A stretch of 64,000 bases of DNA, taken from assembly GCF_007992115.1 (NCBI RefSeq), contig NZ_BJZQ01000005.1:124001-188000 (forward strand), read 5' to 3'. The notes beneath the pieces were generated by a model that saw only the letters and a list, made by a program, of their open reading frames with translations, was not told where the DNA came from and ran no database searches. Source of the DNA: Aeromicrobium flavum (GTDB lineage: Bacteria > Actinomycetota > Actinomycetes > Propionibacteriales > Nocardioidaceae). This document shows positions 8,923 through 18,798 of the stretch, in pieces (the first letter of the stretch is position 1; each line of letters opens with the position of its first letter). A program made the translations under genes and the position numbers.

Positions 8923-9765
8923 TCAGTCGGCGAGGCCTTCAGGAGCGTCGAGTGGCGAGGCCTGCTCGTCGTCCCAGGACGACTCCGCGCGGCTGCGACG
9001 GCGGTCGGTGACCCGGGCGATGATCTCGGACACGAAGTACAGCCCGCTCATCGGGATCGCCAGGAACAGGAACGTCACCGGGTCGACGGTGGGCGTGGCG
9101 ATCGCCGCGAAGACGAAGATGCCGATGATGATCCACGGCCGGGAGCGGATCAGCTGGGCGCCGCTGACCGCGCCGATCCGGTTCAGGATGACCACGACGA
9201 CGGGAATCTGGGCACCCACGCCGAACAGCACGATCATCCGCGTCGCGAAGCTGAGGTAGTCGGCGCCGTTGAGCAGGTTCGTCCAGCCCTCCGGCGCGAA
9301 GCCCACGAGCAGTTCGATCGCCTTCGGGAACGTCCAGTAGCCGACCCAGGCGCCGCCGATGAACAGCGGCAGGCAGGTGACGGTGAGCAGCGCCGCGGCG
9401 CGCTTCTCGTGGCGGTGCAGGGCCGGCAGCACGAACGCCCACAGCTGCCACATCCACACCGGGCTGGACAGCACGAGGCCCGCGATCACGCTGGTCTTGA
9501 GCTGGAACTGGAAGGCGCCGCCGATGCCGCTGACGATCAACTCGCTCTCGATGCCCTCGGCCTCGAGGGCCGGCCGGACCTGCTCGTAGGGCGCGGTCAG
9601 CCAGTCGAGGATCTCGGGGTAGAAGTTCCAGGCGATCACGACGCCGATCGCGACGGACAGCAGCGCCTTCGTGAGCCGCGAGCGCAACTCCGCCAGGTGG
9701 TCGAACAGCGGCATCTCGCCGCTGGGACCCCGCTGGTGCCGGGTCCGCCCGAATCCGAGCGCCAC
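8923..9765 (-). CDS. tatC: Sec-independent translocase subunit TatC
   Basis: TatC is the receptor for twin-arginine signal peptides and with TatA forms the export machinery for folded proteins. The 280-aa protein has the family signature MPLFDHLAELRSRL near the N-terminus and six membrane segments, with a conserved loop around FPKAIELLVGF. It begins with GTG at 9765, five bases after the tatA stop, so the two are cotranscribed. The C-terminal tail (from ~250) is hydrophilic and Arg/Ser-rich, common in actinobacterial TatC. The M6 metalloprotease at 14434 has a possible Tat-type leader and could be a client (inference). Confidence 0.95.
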   Translation of the reverse strand: MALGFGRTRHQRGPSGEMPLFDHLAELRSRLTKALLSVAIGVVIAWNFYPEILDWLTAPYEQVRPALEAEGIESELIVSGIGGAFQFQLKTSVIAGLVLSSPVWMWQLWAFVLPALHRHEKRAAALLTVTCLPLFIGGAWVGYWTFPKAIELLVGFAPEGWTNLLNGADYLSFATRMIVLFGVGAQIPVVVVILNRIGAVSGAQLIRSRPWIIIGIFVFAAIATPTVDPVTFLFLAIPMSGLYFVSEIIARVTDRRRSRAESSWDDEQASPLDAPEGLAD

Positions 9766-9770
9766 CCCGG

Positions 9771-9992
9771 TCAGACGGTGGGGTCGTCGCGGCGTTCGGT
9801 GGAGGCCGGGTCGATGGAGCGCGGCGTCGAGTCGGCCTTCTTCTCCTCCTGCTCGCTCTCGCGGATCTCGGACTTGAAGATGCGCAGCGCACGGCCGGAG
9901 CCGCGAGCCAGCTCGGGCAGCTTGCGGCCGCCGAACAGGAGCAGGACGATCCCCAGGATGATGAGGATCTCGGTGGCACCGAGGTTGGGCAT
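9771..9992 (-). CDS. tatA: Twin-arginine translocase subunit TatA
   Basis: TatA oligomers form the conducting element of the Tat pathway. The 73-aa protein has one N-terminal membrane helix (LGATEILIILGIVLLLFGG), the FGxxKLPEL hinge (FGGRKLPELARGSG) and an amphipathic helix followed by a charged tail. The start is fixed at the ATG at 9992 by AAGGAGATCCCC upstream; the longer open frame contributes only non-family sequence. It lies 10 bp after pafC and 5 bp before tatC. Only one TatA-type gene is present and no tatB is seen in the window. Confidence 0.95.
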   Translation of the reverse strand: MPNLGATEILIILGIVLLLFGGRKLPELARGSGRALRIFKSEIRESEQEEKKADSTPRSIDPASTERRDDPTV

Positions 9993-10002
9993 GGGGATCT
10001 CC

Positions 10003-10965
10003 TTAGGCGGAACTGGTTCCATCGTACGCGGCCAGCGCTGAGCGAGCCGCATCCCGTACCTCGTCGGCGAACCCCGCCGGCTCGACGACGCGGGCGTGAC
10101 CACCGGACCGCATCACGACGCGACGCAGCCACGACGGGTCGCTGCCGAACAGCCGCGCGCGGACCGACCCGTCGGGCCGCTCCTCGAGGACCTCCATGCG
10201 GTACTGCTCGAGCAGCCAGTCGGCGCCCGCGTCGACCTCGACCACGACCGACGGGGTGTCGGGGCCCTGCGGGAACAGGTCCTCCAGCCGGGTGCGCTGG
10301 CCGGCGTCGGTGGTGACCGGGGCGTCGAGCACGGTGGCGGCGACGATGCGGTCGACCCGGAAGAGCCGGTCGGCCTCGACCTTGTGGCACCACGCCGAGA
10401 GGTAGCGGTGGCCGTCCTGGGTGAACGCCCGGTGCGGGTCGACGACCCGCTCGCTCTGCTCGTCGCGCGTGTCGTTGGCGTAGACCATCTGCAGCTGGCG
10501 GTTGCCGGCCAGGGCCTCGGCGACGGCCGACTGCACCGCCGGGTCGACCGCGGGCAAAAGCACGTCGACCGACGTGTCGACCTCGGTGCCGGCCGCCTCC
10601 GCGAGCTTGGCCAGGGCCGAGTCGACGAGCGCGGCCTGGTCGCCCGCGGCCGACTGCCGCAGCGTGCGCAGCGCCACCATGAGCGCGGCCGCCTCGCTGC
10701 GCGAGACCCGCAGCGGGCGCGGCATGAAGTCGGCGTCGCGGATGTGGACGACGCCCTCGTCCTGGAGCGCGGTGACGTCGAAGTCGATCAGCTCGCCGTG
10801 GAACTCGCCCCAACCGGTGAGCATCATGATCTCGAGTTCGCGCTGGGCCTGGGCCGGCTTGATGTTGAACTCGCGGGCGAGGTCGGCCAGCGGGATGCCC
10901 TGGTTGCTCTGCAGGTACGGGACCATCGCGAGCATCCGGACGACCTGCTTGAGGGACGGATTCAT
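10003..10965 (-). CDS. pafC: WYL-domain transcriptional regulator PafC
   Basis: PafC pairs with PafB as the transcription activator of the LexA-independent DNA-damage response described in mycobacteria. The 320-aa protein has an N-terminal winged helix (VRMLAMVPYLQSNQGIPLADLAREF), a central WYL domain (QMVYANDTRDEQSERVVDPH, RYLSAWCHKVEADRLFRVDRI) and a WCX C-terminal extension. The start ATG at 10965 overlaps the pafB stop codon (ATGA), so the two subunits are translationally coupled. The gene is followed by tatA. Despite the gene name, pafBC is not needed for pupylation itself. Confidence 0.93.
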   Translation of the reverse strand: MNPSLKQVVRMLAMVPYLQSNQGIPLADLAREFNIKPAQAQRELEIMMLTGWGEFHGELIDFDVTALQDEGVVHIRDADFMPRPLRVSRSEAAALMVALRTLRQSAAGDQAALVDSALAKLAEAAGTEVDTSVDVLLPAVDPAVQSAVAEALAGNRQLQMVYANDTRDEQSERVVDPHRAFTQDGHRYLSAWCHKVEADRLFRVDRIVAATVLDAPVTTDAGQRTRLEDLFPQGPDTPSVVVEVDAGADWLLEQYRMEVLEERPDGSVRARLFGSDPSWLRRVVMRSGGHARVVEPAGFADEVRDAARSALAAYDGTSSA

Positions 10966-11918
10966 GCGTGGACCTCCGCGATCGCGCGCAGCCGCTCGAT
11001 GACGGCGGCCCGCAGCTCGGGCGGCGACACGACGAGCACGTCGGGTCCGTAGGACGCGATGTCGCCGGCGATGTCGCCCTGGACGGCGTACGCGACCTCG
11101 ACCTCGTCGGTGGTGTCGTCGAGGCGATCGACCCGCACGGCGTGCCGGCGCAGGGACTGTCCGCGGCCCGCCGTGACCTGCAGGACGGCCGTGGCGTCGG
11201 GCTCCGGCGGGTGGAGCGCCCGCGCGACCTTCTTCAGGTCGGCGTCCTCGGGCACCTCGTACTCCCCCGGGTCGCCGTCGGGCTTCACGTCGCCCACGAT
11301 GCGCGAGAGGCGGAACAGCCGCGGTCCGCCGCGGTCGCGGTCGAAGCCGCCGACGTACCAGTGCTCGCGGTAGGACGTCATGCCCCACGGCTCGAGGTGG
11401 CGCAGGGTGGTCTCGCCCTCGGGCCGCCGGTACTCGAACGCGATCGGCATCCGGCGCCCGGTGGCGTCGAAGACGGCGTCGAACGCGGGCTCGTCGGCGC
11501 TGAGACGCGCTTCGGTCATGCGCAGGACGGACGGGTCGATGTCGTTGCCGATGGCCTTGAGCTTCGCGAGCGCCGTCGTGGTCTCGGCCGCCATCCCGGC
11601 GTGGTCCCACAGCTGCCCGGCGAGGCCGAGGACGGCGGCCTCCTCGACCGTGAGGTCGATCTGGGGCAGCTCGACCTCGGCCCGCAGGAGCCGGTAGCCG
11701 GTGACGCCGCCGAGGGCGTCGTACGTGCCGGTCTCGATCTCCAGGCCGAGGTCGCGCAGCTCCTGCTTGTCGCGCTCGAACTTCCGCTCGAAGGCCACGT
11801 CCGTGTCCTCGCGGTACTCCGCGATCGACGACCGGATCTGTTCCTTCGTCAGGTACTGGTTCGTGGCCAGGAGGGTGAAGACGAGGTTCATCAACCGTTC
11901 GGTCTTCCGCTGGGCCAT
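10962..11918 (-). CDS. pafB: WYL-domain transcriptional regulator PafB
   Basis: This is the partner of PafC in the DNA-damage regulator. The 318-aa protein begins MAQRKTERLMNLVFTLLA with the winged-helix DNA-binding domain, followed by a WYL domain (IAFEYRRPEGETTLRHLEPWG, WYVGGFDRDRGGPRLFRLSRI) and a WCX region ending VIERLRAIAEVHA. It is similar in size and plan to PafC, consistent with ancestral duplication. The TAGTCT -10 seven bases before the ATG includes the TAG stop codon of the FKBP gene upstream, so pafBC can be transcribed separately from the FKBP and pafA genes. Confidence 0.93.
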   Translation of the reverse strand: MAQRKTERLMNLVFTLLATNQYLTKEQIRSSIAEYREDTDVAFERKFERDKQELRDLGLEIETGTYDALGGVTGYRLLRAEVELPQIDLTVEEAAVLGLAGQLWDHAGMAAETTTALAKLKAIGNDIDPSVLRMTEARLSADEPAFDAVFDATGRRMPIAFEYRRPEGETTLRHLEPWGMTSYREHWYVGGFDRDRGGPRLFRLSRIVGDVKPDGDPGEYEVPEDADLKKVARALHPPEPDATAVLQVTAGRGQSLRRHAVRVDRLDDTTDEVEVAYAVQGDIAGDIASYGPDVLVVSPPELRAAVIERLRAIAEVHA

Positions 11919-11925
11919 GAGCGAA

Positions 11926-11931
11926 AGACTA
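11926..11931 (-). promoter_or_regulatory. -10 element of pafB, contains FKBP stop codon
   Basis: TAGTCT lies seven bases before the pafB ATG. Its first three bases (11931-11929) are also the TAG stop codon of the upstream FKBP lipoprotein gene. Confidence 0.55.
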
Positions 11932-12834
11932 GCTGGCGTCGAGCAGGTCCACGACGAAGATCAACGGCCCGTCGGGCTTGCCTTCCTTCTTCGCGTTCTT
12001 GCCGAAACCGTCCTCGACCGTGCAGGTCACCACGACGCGGCTGCCGACCGTGTTGCCCGGGATGAGATCGGACCAGCACGGGGCGACCGAGCCCTCGGCG
12101 ATCGAGATCTGGCGGGGACCGGTGGACCACGACTCGTCGAACACCTGACCGGCGGGGTACTTCTGGCCGACGTAGTGCACGCTGAGCGTCGCGCCCTTGG
12201 CGACCGGGTCGCCGGTGCCCTTGATCAGGACCTCCAGGCCGGACTTCTTCAGCGGGGCCGTCTTCTTCGTCTTGACGAACTTCGCCGGGTGCTTGTCCTT
12301 GTCGAAGGTCAGCTTCGGCAGCGTGGCGGACGGGGCGACAGCCTTGCCCTTGGCCTCGGTGGGCACCTTGGAGACGAGATCGAAGAGGAAGACCATCGTG
12401 TCGTCCTTCTTCATGCCGAGGGACTCGACGCTCTGCAGCAGCGAGGCACCGTCCTTCGAGGGCACCGACACCAGGACGCGCGAGCCGATGTCCTGGCCGA
12501 CGAGGCCCTTGTAGAAGCCCGGCAGCGCCGTCTTCTTGTTGAGGGTCAGCGTCATCGGCGTCTCGTTCTTGAAAGAGTTGTCGAACTCCTTGCCGGTGCG
12601 GCCGTTCACGGCGACGTAGTTGATCTTGATCGTGTCACCGTCGGCGACCTCGTCGCCGCCGCCCTTGGAGACGACCCGCGACTCGGTCTTCGTGGCCGTG
12701 TAGTCCTCCTCGACCGTGACCTTCGGGGTGTCGGCCTTGCTGACCTCGATCCCGTCGAGGTCGTTGCCACCTCCGCAGCCGGCGAGGACGAAGGATGCGG
12801 TGGTCATGGCAACCACGAGAGCAGTACGACGCAC
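11929..12834 (-). CDS. Lipoprotein with two FKBP-type peptidyl-prolyl isomerase domains
   Basis: This is an envelope-anchored peptidyl-prolyl cis/trans isomerase. The 301-aa precursor starts with GTG at 12834, preceded by AGGAGG, and has a lipobox FVLAGC with the lipidated Cys at about residue 20, followed by GGG. Two FKBP folds follow: an N-terminal one (~65-155, DGDTIKINYVAVNGRTGKEFDNS) and a C-terminal one (~205-300, GATLSVHYVGQKYPAGQVFDESW, IFVVDLLDAS). The first is more divergent and may be inactive. The gene sits between pafA and pafB, a position FKBP genes often hold in actinobacteria. Maturation would need Lnt-type processing, for which lnt is in this window. Confidence 0.9.
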   Translation of the reverse strand: MRRTALVVAMTTASFVLAGCGGGNDLDGIEVSKADTPKVTVEEDYTATKTESRVVSKGGGDEVADGDTIKINYVAVNGRTGKEFDNSFKNETPMTLTLNKKTALPGFYKGLVGQDIGSRVLVSVPSKDGASLLQSVESLGMKKDDTMVFLFDLVSKVPTEAKGKAVAPSATLPKLTFDKDKHPAKFVKTKKTAPLKKSGLEVLIKGTGDPVAKGATLSVHYVGQKYPAGQVFDESWSTGPRQISIAEGSVAPCWSDLIPGNTVGSRVVVTCTVEDGFGKNAKKEGKPDGPLIFVVDLLDAS

Positions 12835-12868
12835 GATGAGGTTCCTCCTGGGGATCGATGCCGTGGCC

Positions 12869-12874
12869 ACACTA
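12869..12874 (-). promoter_or_regulatory. -10 element upstream of the FKBP lipoprotein gene
   Basis: TAGTGT in the 69-bp gap after pafA would start a transcript with a leader of about 28 nt containing the AGGAGG ribosome-binding site. Confidence 0.35.
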
Positions 12875-12903
12875 ACCGGCGATCCCAAGGAACGACTGAG
12901 AGG

Positions 12904-14265
12904 TCACATCGAGTCGATGAGGCGCTGGACGCGGTCGTCCTGCGAGCGGAACGGGTCCTTGCACAGCACGGTGCGCTGGGCCTGGTCGTTCAGCTTCAGG
13001 TGCACCCAGTCGACCGTGAAGTCGCGGCGGCGCTCCTGGGCCCGCGCGATGAAGTCGCCCCGGAGCCGGGCGCGGGTGGTCTGCGGGGGCACCGACTTGG
13101 CGGCGAACACGTCGAGGTCCTTCGTCACCCGGGCGACGGCGCCCTTGCGCTCGAGCAGGTAGAACAGCCCGCGGTCGCGCCGGATGTCGTGGTAGGCCAA
13201 GTCGAGCTGGGCGATGCGCGGATCGGCCCAGGACAGGCCGCGCTGCGTGCGGTACCGATCGAGCATCCGGTACTTGATCACCCAGTCGATCTCGCGCTCG
13301 ATCAGGCTCAGGTCCTCACTCTCGATCGCCTTGAGCGTACGCTCCCACAGGTCCATCGTGCGGTCGATGGTGGGGGCGCGGAGGCCTTCGCGGTCGATGA
13401 ACTCGGCCGCCTTCGAGAAGTACTCCGCCTGGATCTCCAGCGCCGACAGCTCGCGGCCGTTGGCGAGCTGGACCTTGCGGCGGCCGGTCATGTCGTGCGA
13501 GATCTCGCGGATCGCGCGGATCGGGTTCTCGAGCGTGAGGTCGCGCATCGTGACGCCGGCCTCGATCATCCGGAGCACGAGGTCGGTCGTGGCGACCTTC
13601 AGCATCGTGGTCGTCTCGCTCATGTTCGAGTCACCGACGATCACGTGCAGCCGCCGGAACCGCTCGGCGTCCGCGTGCGGCTCGTCGCGGGTGTTGATGA
13701 TCGGTCGCGAGCGCGTCGTGGCGCTCGAGACGCCCTCCCAGATGTGCTCGGCGCGCTGGCTGACACTGAAGACGGTGCCGCGGGGTGTCTGCTGCACCTT
13801 GCCGGCGCCGCAGATGATCTGGCGCGAGACCAGGAACGGGATGAGGACGTCGGCCAGCTTGCTGAACTCGCCGCCCCGGCCGACGAGGTAGTTCTCGTGG
13901 CAGCCGTACGAGTTGCCGGCGGAGTCGGTGTTGTTCTTGAACAGGTAGATGTCACCCTCGACGCCGTCCTCGGCGAGTCGCTGCTGGGCGTCGAGCATGA
14001 GGCCCTCGAGGATCCGCTCCCCCGCCCGGTCGTGCGTCACGAGGTCGACGATGTCGTCGCACTCGGGCGTCGCGTACTCGGGGTGGGAGCCCACGTCGAG
14101 GTACAGCCGCGCGCCGTTGCGCAGGAAGACGTTGCTGCTGCGCCCCCACGAGACGACCCGGCGGAACAGGTAGCGCGCGACCTCGTCCGGGGACAGACGG
14201 CGCTGGCCGTGGAACGAGCAGGTGACGCCGTACTCGTTCTCGATTCCGAAGATCCGCCGGTCCAT
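12904..14265 (-). CDS. pafA: Pup--protein ligase PafA
   Basis: PafA uses ATP to join the C-terminal Glu of Pup to lysines of target proteins. The 453-aa protein shows the carboxylate-amine ligase signature GIENEYG (Glu9, Glu11), the catalytic Asp57 in [45 protein letters not shown] and the C-terminal domain ending VQRLIDSM. It aligns by motif with Dop at 19006, its paralogue, but lacks the Dop loop after the first strand. A TAGGCT -10 six bases upstream suggests a leaderless transcript. It is separated from prcAB-pup-dop by a secreted M6 protease gene on the opposite strand. Confidence 0.96.
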   Translation of the reverse strand: MDRRIFGIENEYGVTCSFHGQRRLSPDEVARYLFRRVVSWGRSSNVFLRNGARLYLDVGSHPEYATPECDDIVDLVTHDRAGERILEGLMLDAQQRLAEDGVEGDIYLFKNNTDSAGNSYGCHENYLVGRGGEFSKLADVLIPFLVSRQIICGAGKVQQTPRGTVFSVSQRAEHIWEGVSSATTRSRPIINTRDEPHADAERFRRLHVIVGDSNMSETTTMLKVATTDLVLRMIEAGVTMRDLTLENPIRAIREISHDMTGRRKVQLANGRELSALEIQAEYFSKAAEFIDREGLRAPTIDRTMDLWERTLKAIESEDLSLIEREIDWVIKYRMLDRYRTQRGLSWADPRIAQLDLAYHDIRRDRGLFYLLERKGAVARVTKDLDVFAAKSVPPQTTRARLRGDFIARAQERRRDFTVDWVHLKLNDQAQRTVLCKDPFRSQDDRVQRLIDSM

Positions 14266-14271
14266 GACGTC

Positions 14272-14277
14272 AGCCTA
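14272..14277 (-). promoter_or_regulatory. -10 element, leaderless pafA
   Basis: TAGGCT ends six bases before the pafA ATG, with no Shine-Dalgarno-like sequence in the gap. Confidence 0.6.
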
Positions 14278-14380
14278 GACCCGCGGGTGGCACGGAGTCG
14301 GATGTCGAGACGCCGGCCGCACGCGGCGACGCAACAGCCTCTTCCATCTCACGCATTCAAGGCGCAGGATGAGCGGGTGT

Positions 14381-14417
14381 CCGTGCATCGGTGCACGGCT
14401 GCCGGGTCTCGACCCGG
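14381..14417 (+). other. Two consecutive hairpins before the M6 protease gene
   Basis: CCGTGCA/TGCACGG (7 bp, loop TCGG, 14381-14398) is followed at once by CCGGGT/ACCCGG (6 bp, loop CTCG, 14402-14417). The ribosome-binding site GGGGAGGAG follows within four bases. They could shape translation or mRNA stability of the protease transcript; the function is unknown. The rest of the 158-bp gap holds the pafA promoter. Confidence 0.4.
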
Positions 14418-14433
14418 TTCGGGGAGGAGAAGC

Positions 14434-17298
14434 ATGACCATGCGCAGAACCACAGGAGCACGCAGGCGTTACCTCGCGATCGTGCCCGCACTGGCGTTGA
14501 CCACCACCGGGCTCGCGCTCGGCTCGTACTCGGTGGCGGCGACCCCGCCGCCCGCGCCGACCACCGGCGAGGCCCAGAAGGCCCCGGCCGGCTACATCAA
14601 CTACGTCGCCCCCCAGGTCGAGAGCGCGTTCACGCCGGACAAGCCGGTCGAGCTGGGCGGCAAGGCTGTGTCGAAGCGGTCGGCGAAGCGCCAGCAGCAG
14701 GCGCTCATCCGGGCCAAGCAGGTCGACCGCAAGCACAGCCAGGGCAACCCGGTGGCGGCTCGCCAGCTGGCCCGGGTCGAGGCCGAGTCGATCCGCACCG
14801 GCCGCAGCCCCAAGTCGGTCTGGTCGAAGCGGTTCAAGAAGGCCAGGACCACGCAGCAGGCGAAGCTGCTCACGATCCTGGTCGAGTTCAACGAGCAGGC
14901 GAACGACGACTTCAGCGGCGCGATGGTCCCCGACGGCTTCAGCGCCGAGACCTGCGTGCCGGGCACCGTGCAGAACGGGCCCACGCACAACCAGATCCCC
15001 AACCCGGCCGACAGCGAGCTGCCCGACAACAACTCGATGTGGGTCAAGGACTTCTCGCCCGAGCACTTCAACGCGATGCTCTACTCCAAGCGGGGCATCA
15101 CCGAGCGCGTCCGCAAGGACCTGCGCGGTCCCGACGGGCGGCGCGGCATCGACATCTCCGGCTACACGATGAAGAACATGTACGAGGAGATGTCCAAGGG
15201 CGCCTACACCGTCGGCGGCACCGCCACCCCGTGGGTCACGGTCGAGCACTCGGAGGCCTACTACGGCGCCACCGTCTGCCACCAGAACGACGCGGGTGAG
15301 TGGGTCTACGGCGCGATCCAGGACATGCAGGGCCACCCCGACAACGAGCGTGGACCCGGCCAGTTGCCGATCGACGCCGTGGCCGCGCTGGCCGAGGCGC
15401 AGCCGAACTTCCCCTGGGCCGACTACGACATCGAGGACCAGGGCGACGTCGACGGCGACGGCAACCTGTTCGAGCCCGACGGCGTCATCGACCACGTGGT
15501 CCTGGTGCACGCCGGCGAGGACAAGTCCGGTGGCGGCGGCGCCGAGGGCCCGTACGCGATCTGGGCGCACTCCTCCGCCGTTCCCGGGGGCGCTCCCGTT
15601 CCCGGCACGAACCTGCGGCTGTCGAACTACATCGTGCAGCCCGAGGACTCCGGGGTCGGCGTGTTCGCGCACGAGTACGGCCACGACCTGGGCCTGCCGG
15701 ATCTCTACGACACGGCCAGCGGCGGCGACTCCGACGTCGACTTCTGGGACCTGATGGCCTCCGGGTCGCACTCGGGCCCCATCTTCCAGTCGATGCCGAC
15801 GCACATGGGCCTGTGGGACAAGTGGGTGCTCGGCTGGGCCGATCCCGTGGTGGTCGAGCCCGGCGAGCGGGCCCGCAACATCAAGGTCGGGCAGACGAGC
15901 CGGACCCCGAAGGGCACGGCCGACGGCATCCAGATCAACCTGCCGGACAAGGTCGTCACCCGGGCCGAGCCGCACAGCGGCGACAACATGTGGTGGGGCG
16001 GCAACGACCAGAACTGGGCGATGAACTCGCTGACCCGCTCCATCGAGGTGCCGAACGCGGCCGACGCCAGGTTCTGGATGTGGAACAACTACGTCATCGA
16101 GCAGGACTGGGACTTCGGGTTCGTCGAGGTCTCCACCGACGGTGGGGCGACGTGGACGCCGCAGAAGGTCTACGACGAGGAGGGCACCGAGGTCACGACC
16201 CCGGAGGACTATCCCGATCCCAACGGCAACCTCGAGGCGTTCGGCGACCGGCGCTTCGGCCTCACCGGCACCAGCGACGGGTGGCGCCACGACTACATCG
16301 ATCTCGGCCCCTGGGCCGGCCAGACCATCCAGGTCCGGCTGATGCAGTCCACCGACGCGGCCTTCACCGAGCGCGGCTGGTTCGCCGACGACTTCTCGGT
16401 GACCGGCGGCGGCGAGACCACGTTCACCGATGACGTCGAGGGCGGCGCCAACGGCTGGACCGCCACCGTCGGCACCTGGGTCGCGGGCGAGGCGCTCGGC
16501 GCGGGCTGGACGATCGACACCGGCACGACGTCGGCCGCCCAGTACTACCTGGTCGAGTGGCGCAACCTCGACGGCTTCGACAAGGGGCTCAAGTACGCGT
16601 ACGACACGACGTACCAGAAGCTCGGCGGCGAAGGCGCGTGGAAGGTCGAGAAGATCAGGTACAACGCCCCCGGTGCCCTCGTCTGGTACCGCGACACGTC
16701 GTACGGCGACTCGAACCACGTGTTGAACAACCTCACGACCCTGCCCAGTGAGGGCGCCAAGGGCGGCCTGCTCATCGTCGACAGCCACTTCGACCCGCTG
16801 CGGCGCAGCGGGGCGAACGCGGCCAACGACCCGAGCACGCTGAAGAACCTGCCCTCGCGTCCGCAGTCGTCCAACGCGGCGTTCAACCTGTTCGGGACCT
16901 ACCCGTTCCGGGAGTGCACCACGAAGGCCGACTTCACCGGCGAGGCCTGCAACCGGTTCGGCAGCCAGCGTCGCGTCACCACCTTCACCGACACGAAGGG
17001 GTGGTACCCGGGCATCGAGGTGCGCGGTGAGGACCTGTTCTACCGCGACGCGGACGCGTCGACCGTCGTGCCGTCGCGGGGCAACGCCCCGTACAGCACG
17101 CGGGTCGTCGACGAGAACGGCCAGCCGCTCACCGAGCTCTACGGTGAGGACATCGGCCTGGTCACGCCGCTCGGCTCGGGTGACCCGGCCGACGACGGGG
17201 TCGCGTTCGGCACCGGGGTGAAGGTGTCGCAGACGATGTCGCGCAACATGGCGGCGCTGCTGCGGATCACCCCGCCGAAGGCTCAGCCCAGGAGCTGA
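14434..17298 (+). CDS. Secreted M6 family metalloprotease (immune inhibitor A-like)
   Basis: This is a large secreted zinc endopeptidase of 954 aa. The N-terminus has a leader with [14 protein letters not shown], which resembles a twin-arginine signal, ending near SVAAT-P. A propeptide-like region (~40-130) precedes the M6 catalytic domain with [14 protein letters not shown]; zinc ligands are His413 and His417 and the catalytic residue is Glu414. Acidic DVDGDGN-type stretches suggest calcium binding. The distal half contains a MAM/lectin-like region ([29 protein letters not shown]). GGGGAGGAG precedes the ATG at 14434. It interrupts the pafA-prcA interval and overlaps the prcA 3' end by 16 bp. 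Substrates are unknown; homologues in Bacillus degrade antimicrobial peptides. Confidence 0.93.
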   Translation: MTMRRTTGARRRYLAIVPALALTTTGLALGSYSVAATPPPAPTTGEAQKAPAGYINYVAPQVESAFTPDKPVELGGKAVSKRSAKRQQQALIRAKQVDRKHSQGNPVAARQLARVEAESIRTGRSPKSVWSKRFKKARTTQQAKLLTILVEFNEQANDDFSGAMVPDGFSAETCVPGTVQNGPTHNQIPNPADSELPDNNSMWVKDFSPEHFNAMLYSKRGITERVRKDLRGPDGRRGIDISGYTMKNMYEEMSKGAYTVGGTATPWVTVEHSEAYYGATVCHQNDAGEWVYGAIQDMQGHPDNERGPGQLPIDAVAALAEAQPNFPWADYDIEDQGDVDGDGNLFEPDGVIDHVVLVHAGEDKSGGGGAEGPYAIWAHSSAVPGGAPVPGTNLRLSNYIVQPEDSGVGVFAHEYGHDLGLPDLYDTASGGDSDVDFWDLMASGSHSGPIFQSMPTHMGLWDKWVLGWADPVVVEPGERARNIKVGQTSRTPKGTADGIQINLPDKVVTRAEPHSGDNMWWGGNDQNWAMNSLTRSIEVPNAADARFWMWNNYVIEQDWDFGFVEVSTDGGATWTPQKVYDEEGTEVTTPEDYPDPNGNLEAFGDRRFGLTGTSDGWRHDYIDLGPWAGQTIQVRLMQSTDAAFTERGWFADDFSVTGGGETTFTDDVEGGANGWTATVGTWVAGEALGAGWTIDTGTTSAAQYYLVEWRNLDGFDKGLKYAYDTTYQKLGGEGAWKVEKIRYNAPGALVWYRDTSYGDSNHVLNNLTTLPSEGAKGGLLIVDSHFDPLRRSGANAANDPSTLKNLPSRPQSSNAAFNLFGTYPFRECTTKADFTGEACNRFGSQRRVTTFTDTKGWYPGIEVRGEDLFYRDADASTVVPSRGNAPYSTRVVDENGQPLTELYGEDIGLVTPLGSGDPADDGVAFGTGVKVSQTMSRNMAALLRITPPKAQPRS

Positions 17299-17975
17299 GC
17301 GACCTGCGCCTGGCCCAGCCGCTTGAACTTTCGCGGCTGGGTCCGGGTGCGGTCGAGGACGGCGACCTCGAGGTCGTCCGCAGCGATGGTGCGGGCGGGC
17401 TCGGTGTCGTTGCCCAGCGCCGTCAACGCGAGGCGCAGGGCCTCGGCCAGCGGGAGCTCGGCCGCGTAGTGCGTGCTGAGGTACTCCTCGACCTTGTCGC
17501 TCTGGCCGCCCATCACGCCGTACGCCGGGACGTCGGCGACGGAGCCGTCGTACGTCAGGCGGTAGATCTGGTCGGTGGCGGGTGTGGTGCCCACCTCGGC
17601 CACGAAGATCTCGACCTCGTACGGCTTCTCGCCGCCGCTGGAGAAGATCGTGCCGAGCGTCTGGGCGTAGGCGTTGGCCAGCCCGCGTCCGGTGACGTCG
17701 CTGCGCGCGTAGGAGTAGCCGCGCATGTCGGCCAGCCGCACGCCGGCGATGCGCAGGTTCTCGAACTCGTTGTAGCGCCCGACCGCGGCGAAGCCGATGC
17801 GGTCGTAGATCTCGCTGATCTTGTGCAGGGCCCGCGAAGGGTTCTCGGCGACGAAGATGATGCCGTCGGCGTAGCGGACGACCGCGACGGAGCGGCCCCG
17901 GGCGATGCCCTTGCGGGCGAAGTCCGCCCGGTCCTTCATCAGCTGTTCGGGCGAGACGTAGAAGGGGGTGGTCAT
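17283..17975 (-). CDS. prcA: 20S proteasome alpha subunit
   Basis: PrcA forms the outer gating heptameric rings of the bacterial 20S proteasome and docks the ARC ATPase. The 230-aa protein starts [33 protein letters not shown], the typical alpha N-terminal gate and helix H0, and continues with [20 protein letters not shown] and [11 protein letters not shown]. It lacks a catalytic N-terminal Thr, as expected of alpha subunits. The C-terminus is shorter than in some mycobacterial homologues. It is seven bases downstream of prcB and its 3' end overlaps the M6 protease gene. Confidence 0.96.
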   Translation of the reverse strand: MTTPFYVSPEQLMKDRADFARKGIARGRSVAVVRYADGIIFVAENPSRALHKISEIYDRIGFAAVGRYNEFENLRIAGVRLADMRGYSYARSDVTGRGLANAYAQTLGTIFSSGGEKPYEVEIFVAEVGTTPATDQIYRLTYDGSVADVPAYGVMGGQSDKVEEYLSTHYAAELPLAEALRLALTALGNDTEPARTIAADDLEVAVLDRTRTQPRKFKRLGQAQVAQLLG

Positions 17976-17982
17976 GGCGCTC

Positions 17983-18798
17983 CTAGGTCAGCGGGGCGGA
18001 CGGACCGTCGGGCGACTGCATGCGCCCGCCGATCACGCGGTCGGCGATCTCGGCGGTGGCGGACTCGTCCCACGCCCGGTACCCGTCGCGGGTGATGACC
18101 GAGACGAGCGGGAAGATCCGCCGGGTCAGGTCGGGACCACCCGTGGCGGTGTCGTCGTCGGCGGCGTCGTAGAGTGCCTGGATGACGGCGGTGACGGCGT
18201 CGGACTCGCTCATGCCCTGGCGGTACAGCTTCTTGAGCGAGCCGCGGGCGAACGTCGAGCCGGAGCCGACGGAGTGGAACGTGCGCTCCTCGTTCTTGTT
18301 GCCGGTGACGTCGAACGCGAAGATGCGCCCGCACTCGGCGTCGAGGTCGTAGGCGGCGAACAGCGGCACGACGGCCAGGCCCTGCATGGCCATGCCGAGG
18401 TTGCCGCGGATCAGCGTCGCGAGGCGGTTGGCCTTGCCGTCGGTCGAGAGCGTGATGCCCTCGATCTTCTCGTAGTGCTCGAGCTCGACCTGGAACAGGC
18501 GCGTCATCTCGACGGCGATGCCCGCGGTGCCGGCGATGCCGACGCAGCTGAACTCGTCGGTCGGGAAGACCTTCTGGATGTCGCGCTGGGCGATGACGTT
18601 GCCCATGGTGGCGCGGCGGTCGCCGCCCATCACCACTCCCCCGTCGAACGTCGCGGCGACGATCGTCGTCCCGTGCGTCACGTCGAGACCGGACACGGAC
18701 CCTCCGGAGGCGTGCGGCAGCAGATCAGGTGCCTGGGTGGCGAGGAACTCGGCGAACGATGAGGAGCCGACGGCGCGGAAGCCGCCATCGAGCATCAC
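17983..18798 (-). CDS. prcB: 20S proteasome beta subunit
   Basis: PrcB is the proteolytic subunit. The 271-aa precursor has a propeptide of 43 residues removed after HG, exposing the nucleophile Thr44 ([21 protein letters not shown]). Conserved features include the Asp of GDRR, Lys in IQKVFPTD and the SGS segment [17 protein letters not shown]. Two starts are possible: GTG at 18798, which overlaps the pup TGA (GTGA) and lies six bases after GAAGGG, or ATG at 18795. I chose the GTG for spacing. It is part of the pup-prcB-prcA operon. Confidence 0.96.
   Translation of the reverse strand: MMLDGGFRAVGSSSFAEFLATQAPDLLPHASGGSVSGLDVTHGTTIVAATFDGGVVMGGDRRATMGNVIAQRDIQKVFPTDEFSCVGIAGTAGIAVEMTRLFQVELEHYEKIEGITLSTDGKANRLATLIRGNLGMAMQGLAVVPLFAAYDLDAECGRIFAFDVTGNKNEERTFHSVGSGSTFARGSLKKLYRQGMSESDAVTAVIQALYDAADDDTATGGPDLTRRIFPLVSVITRDGYRAWDESATAEIADRVIGGRMQSPDGPSAPLT

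Noticed and set aside
14275-16788. Minus-strand open frame of 837 codons
   Set aside because: Antisense to the M6 protease, whose HEYGH motif and signal peptide identify the real strand.
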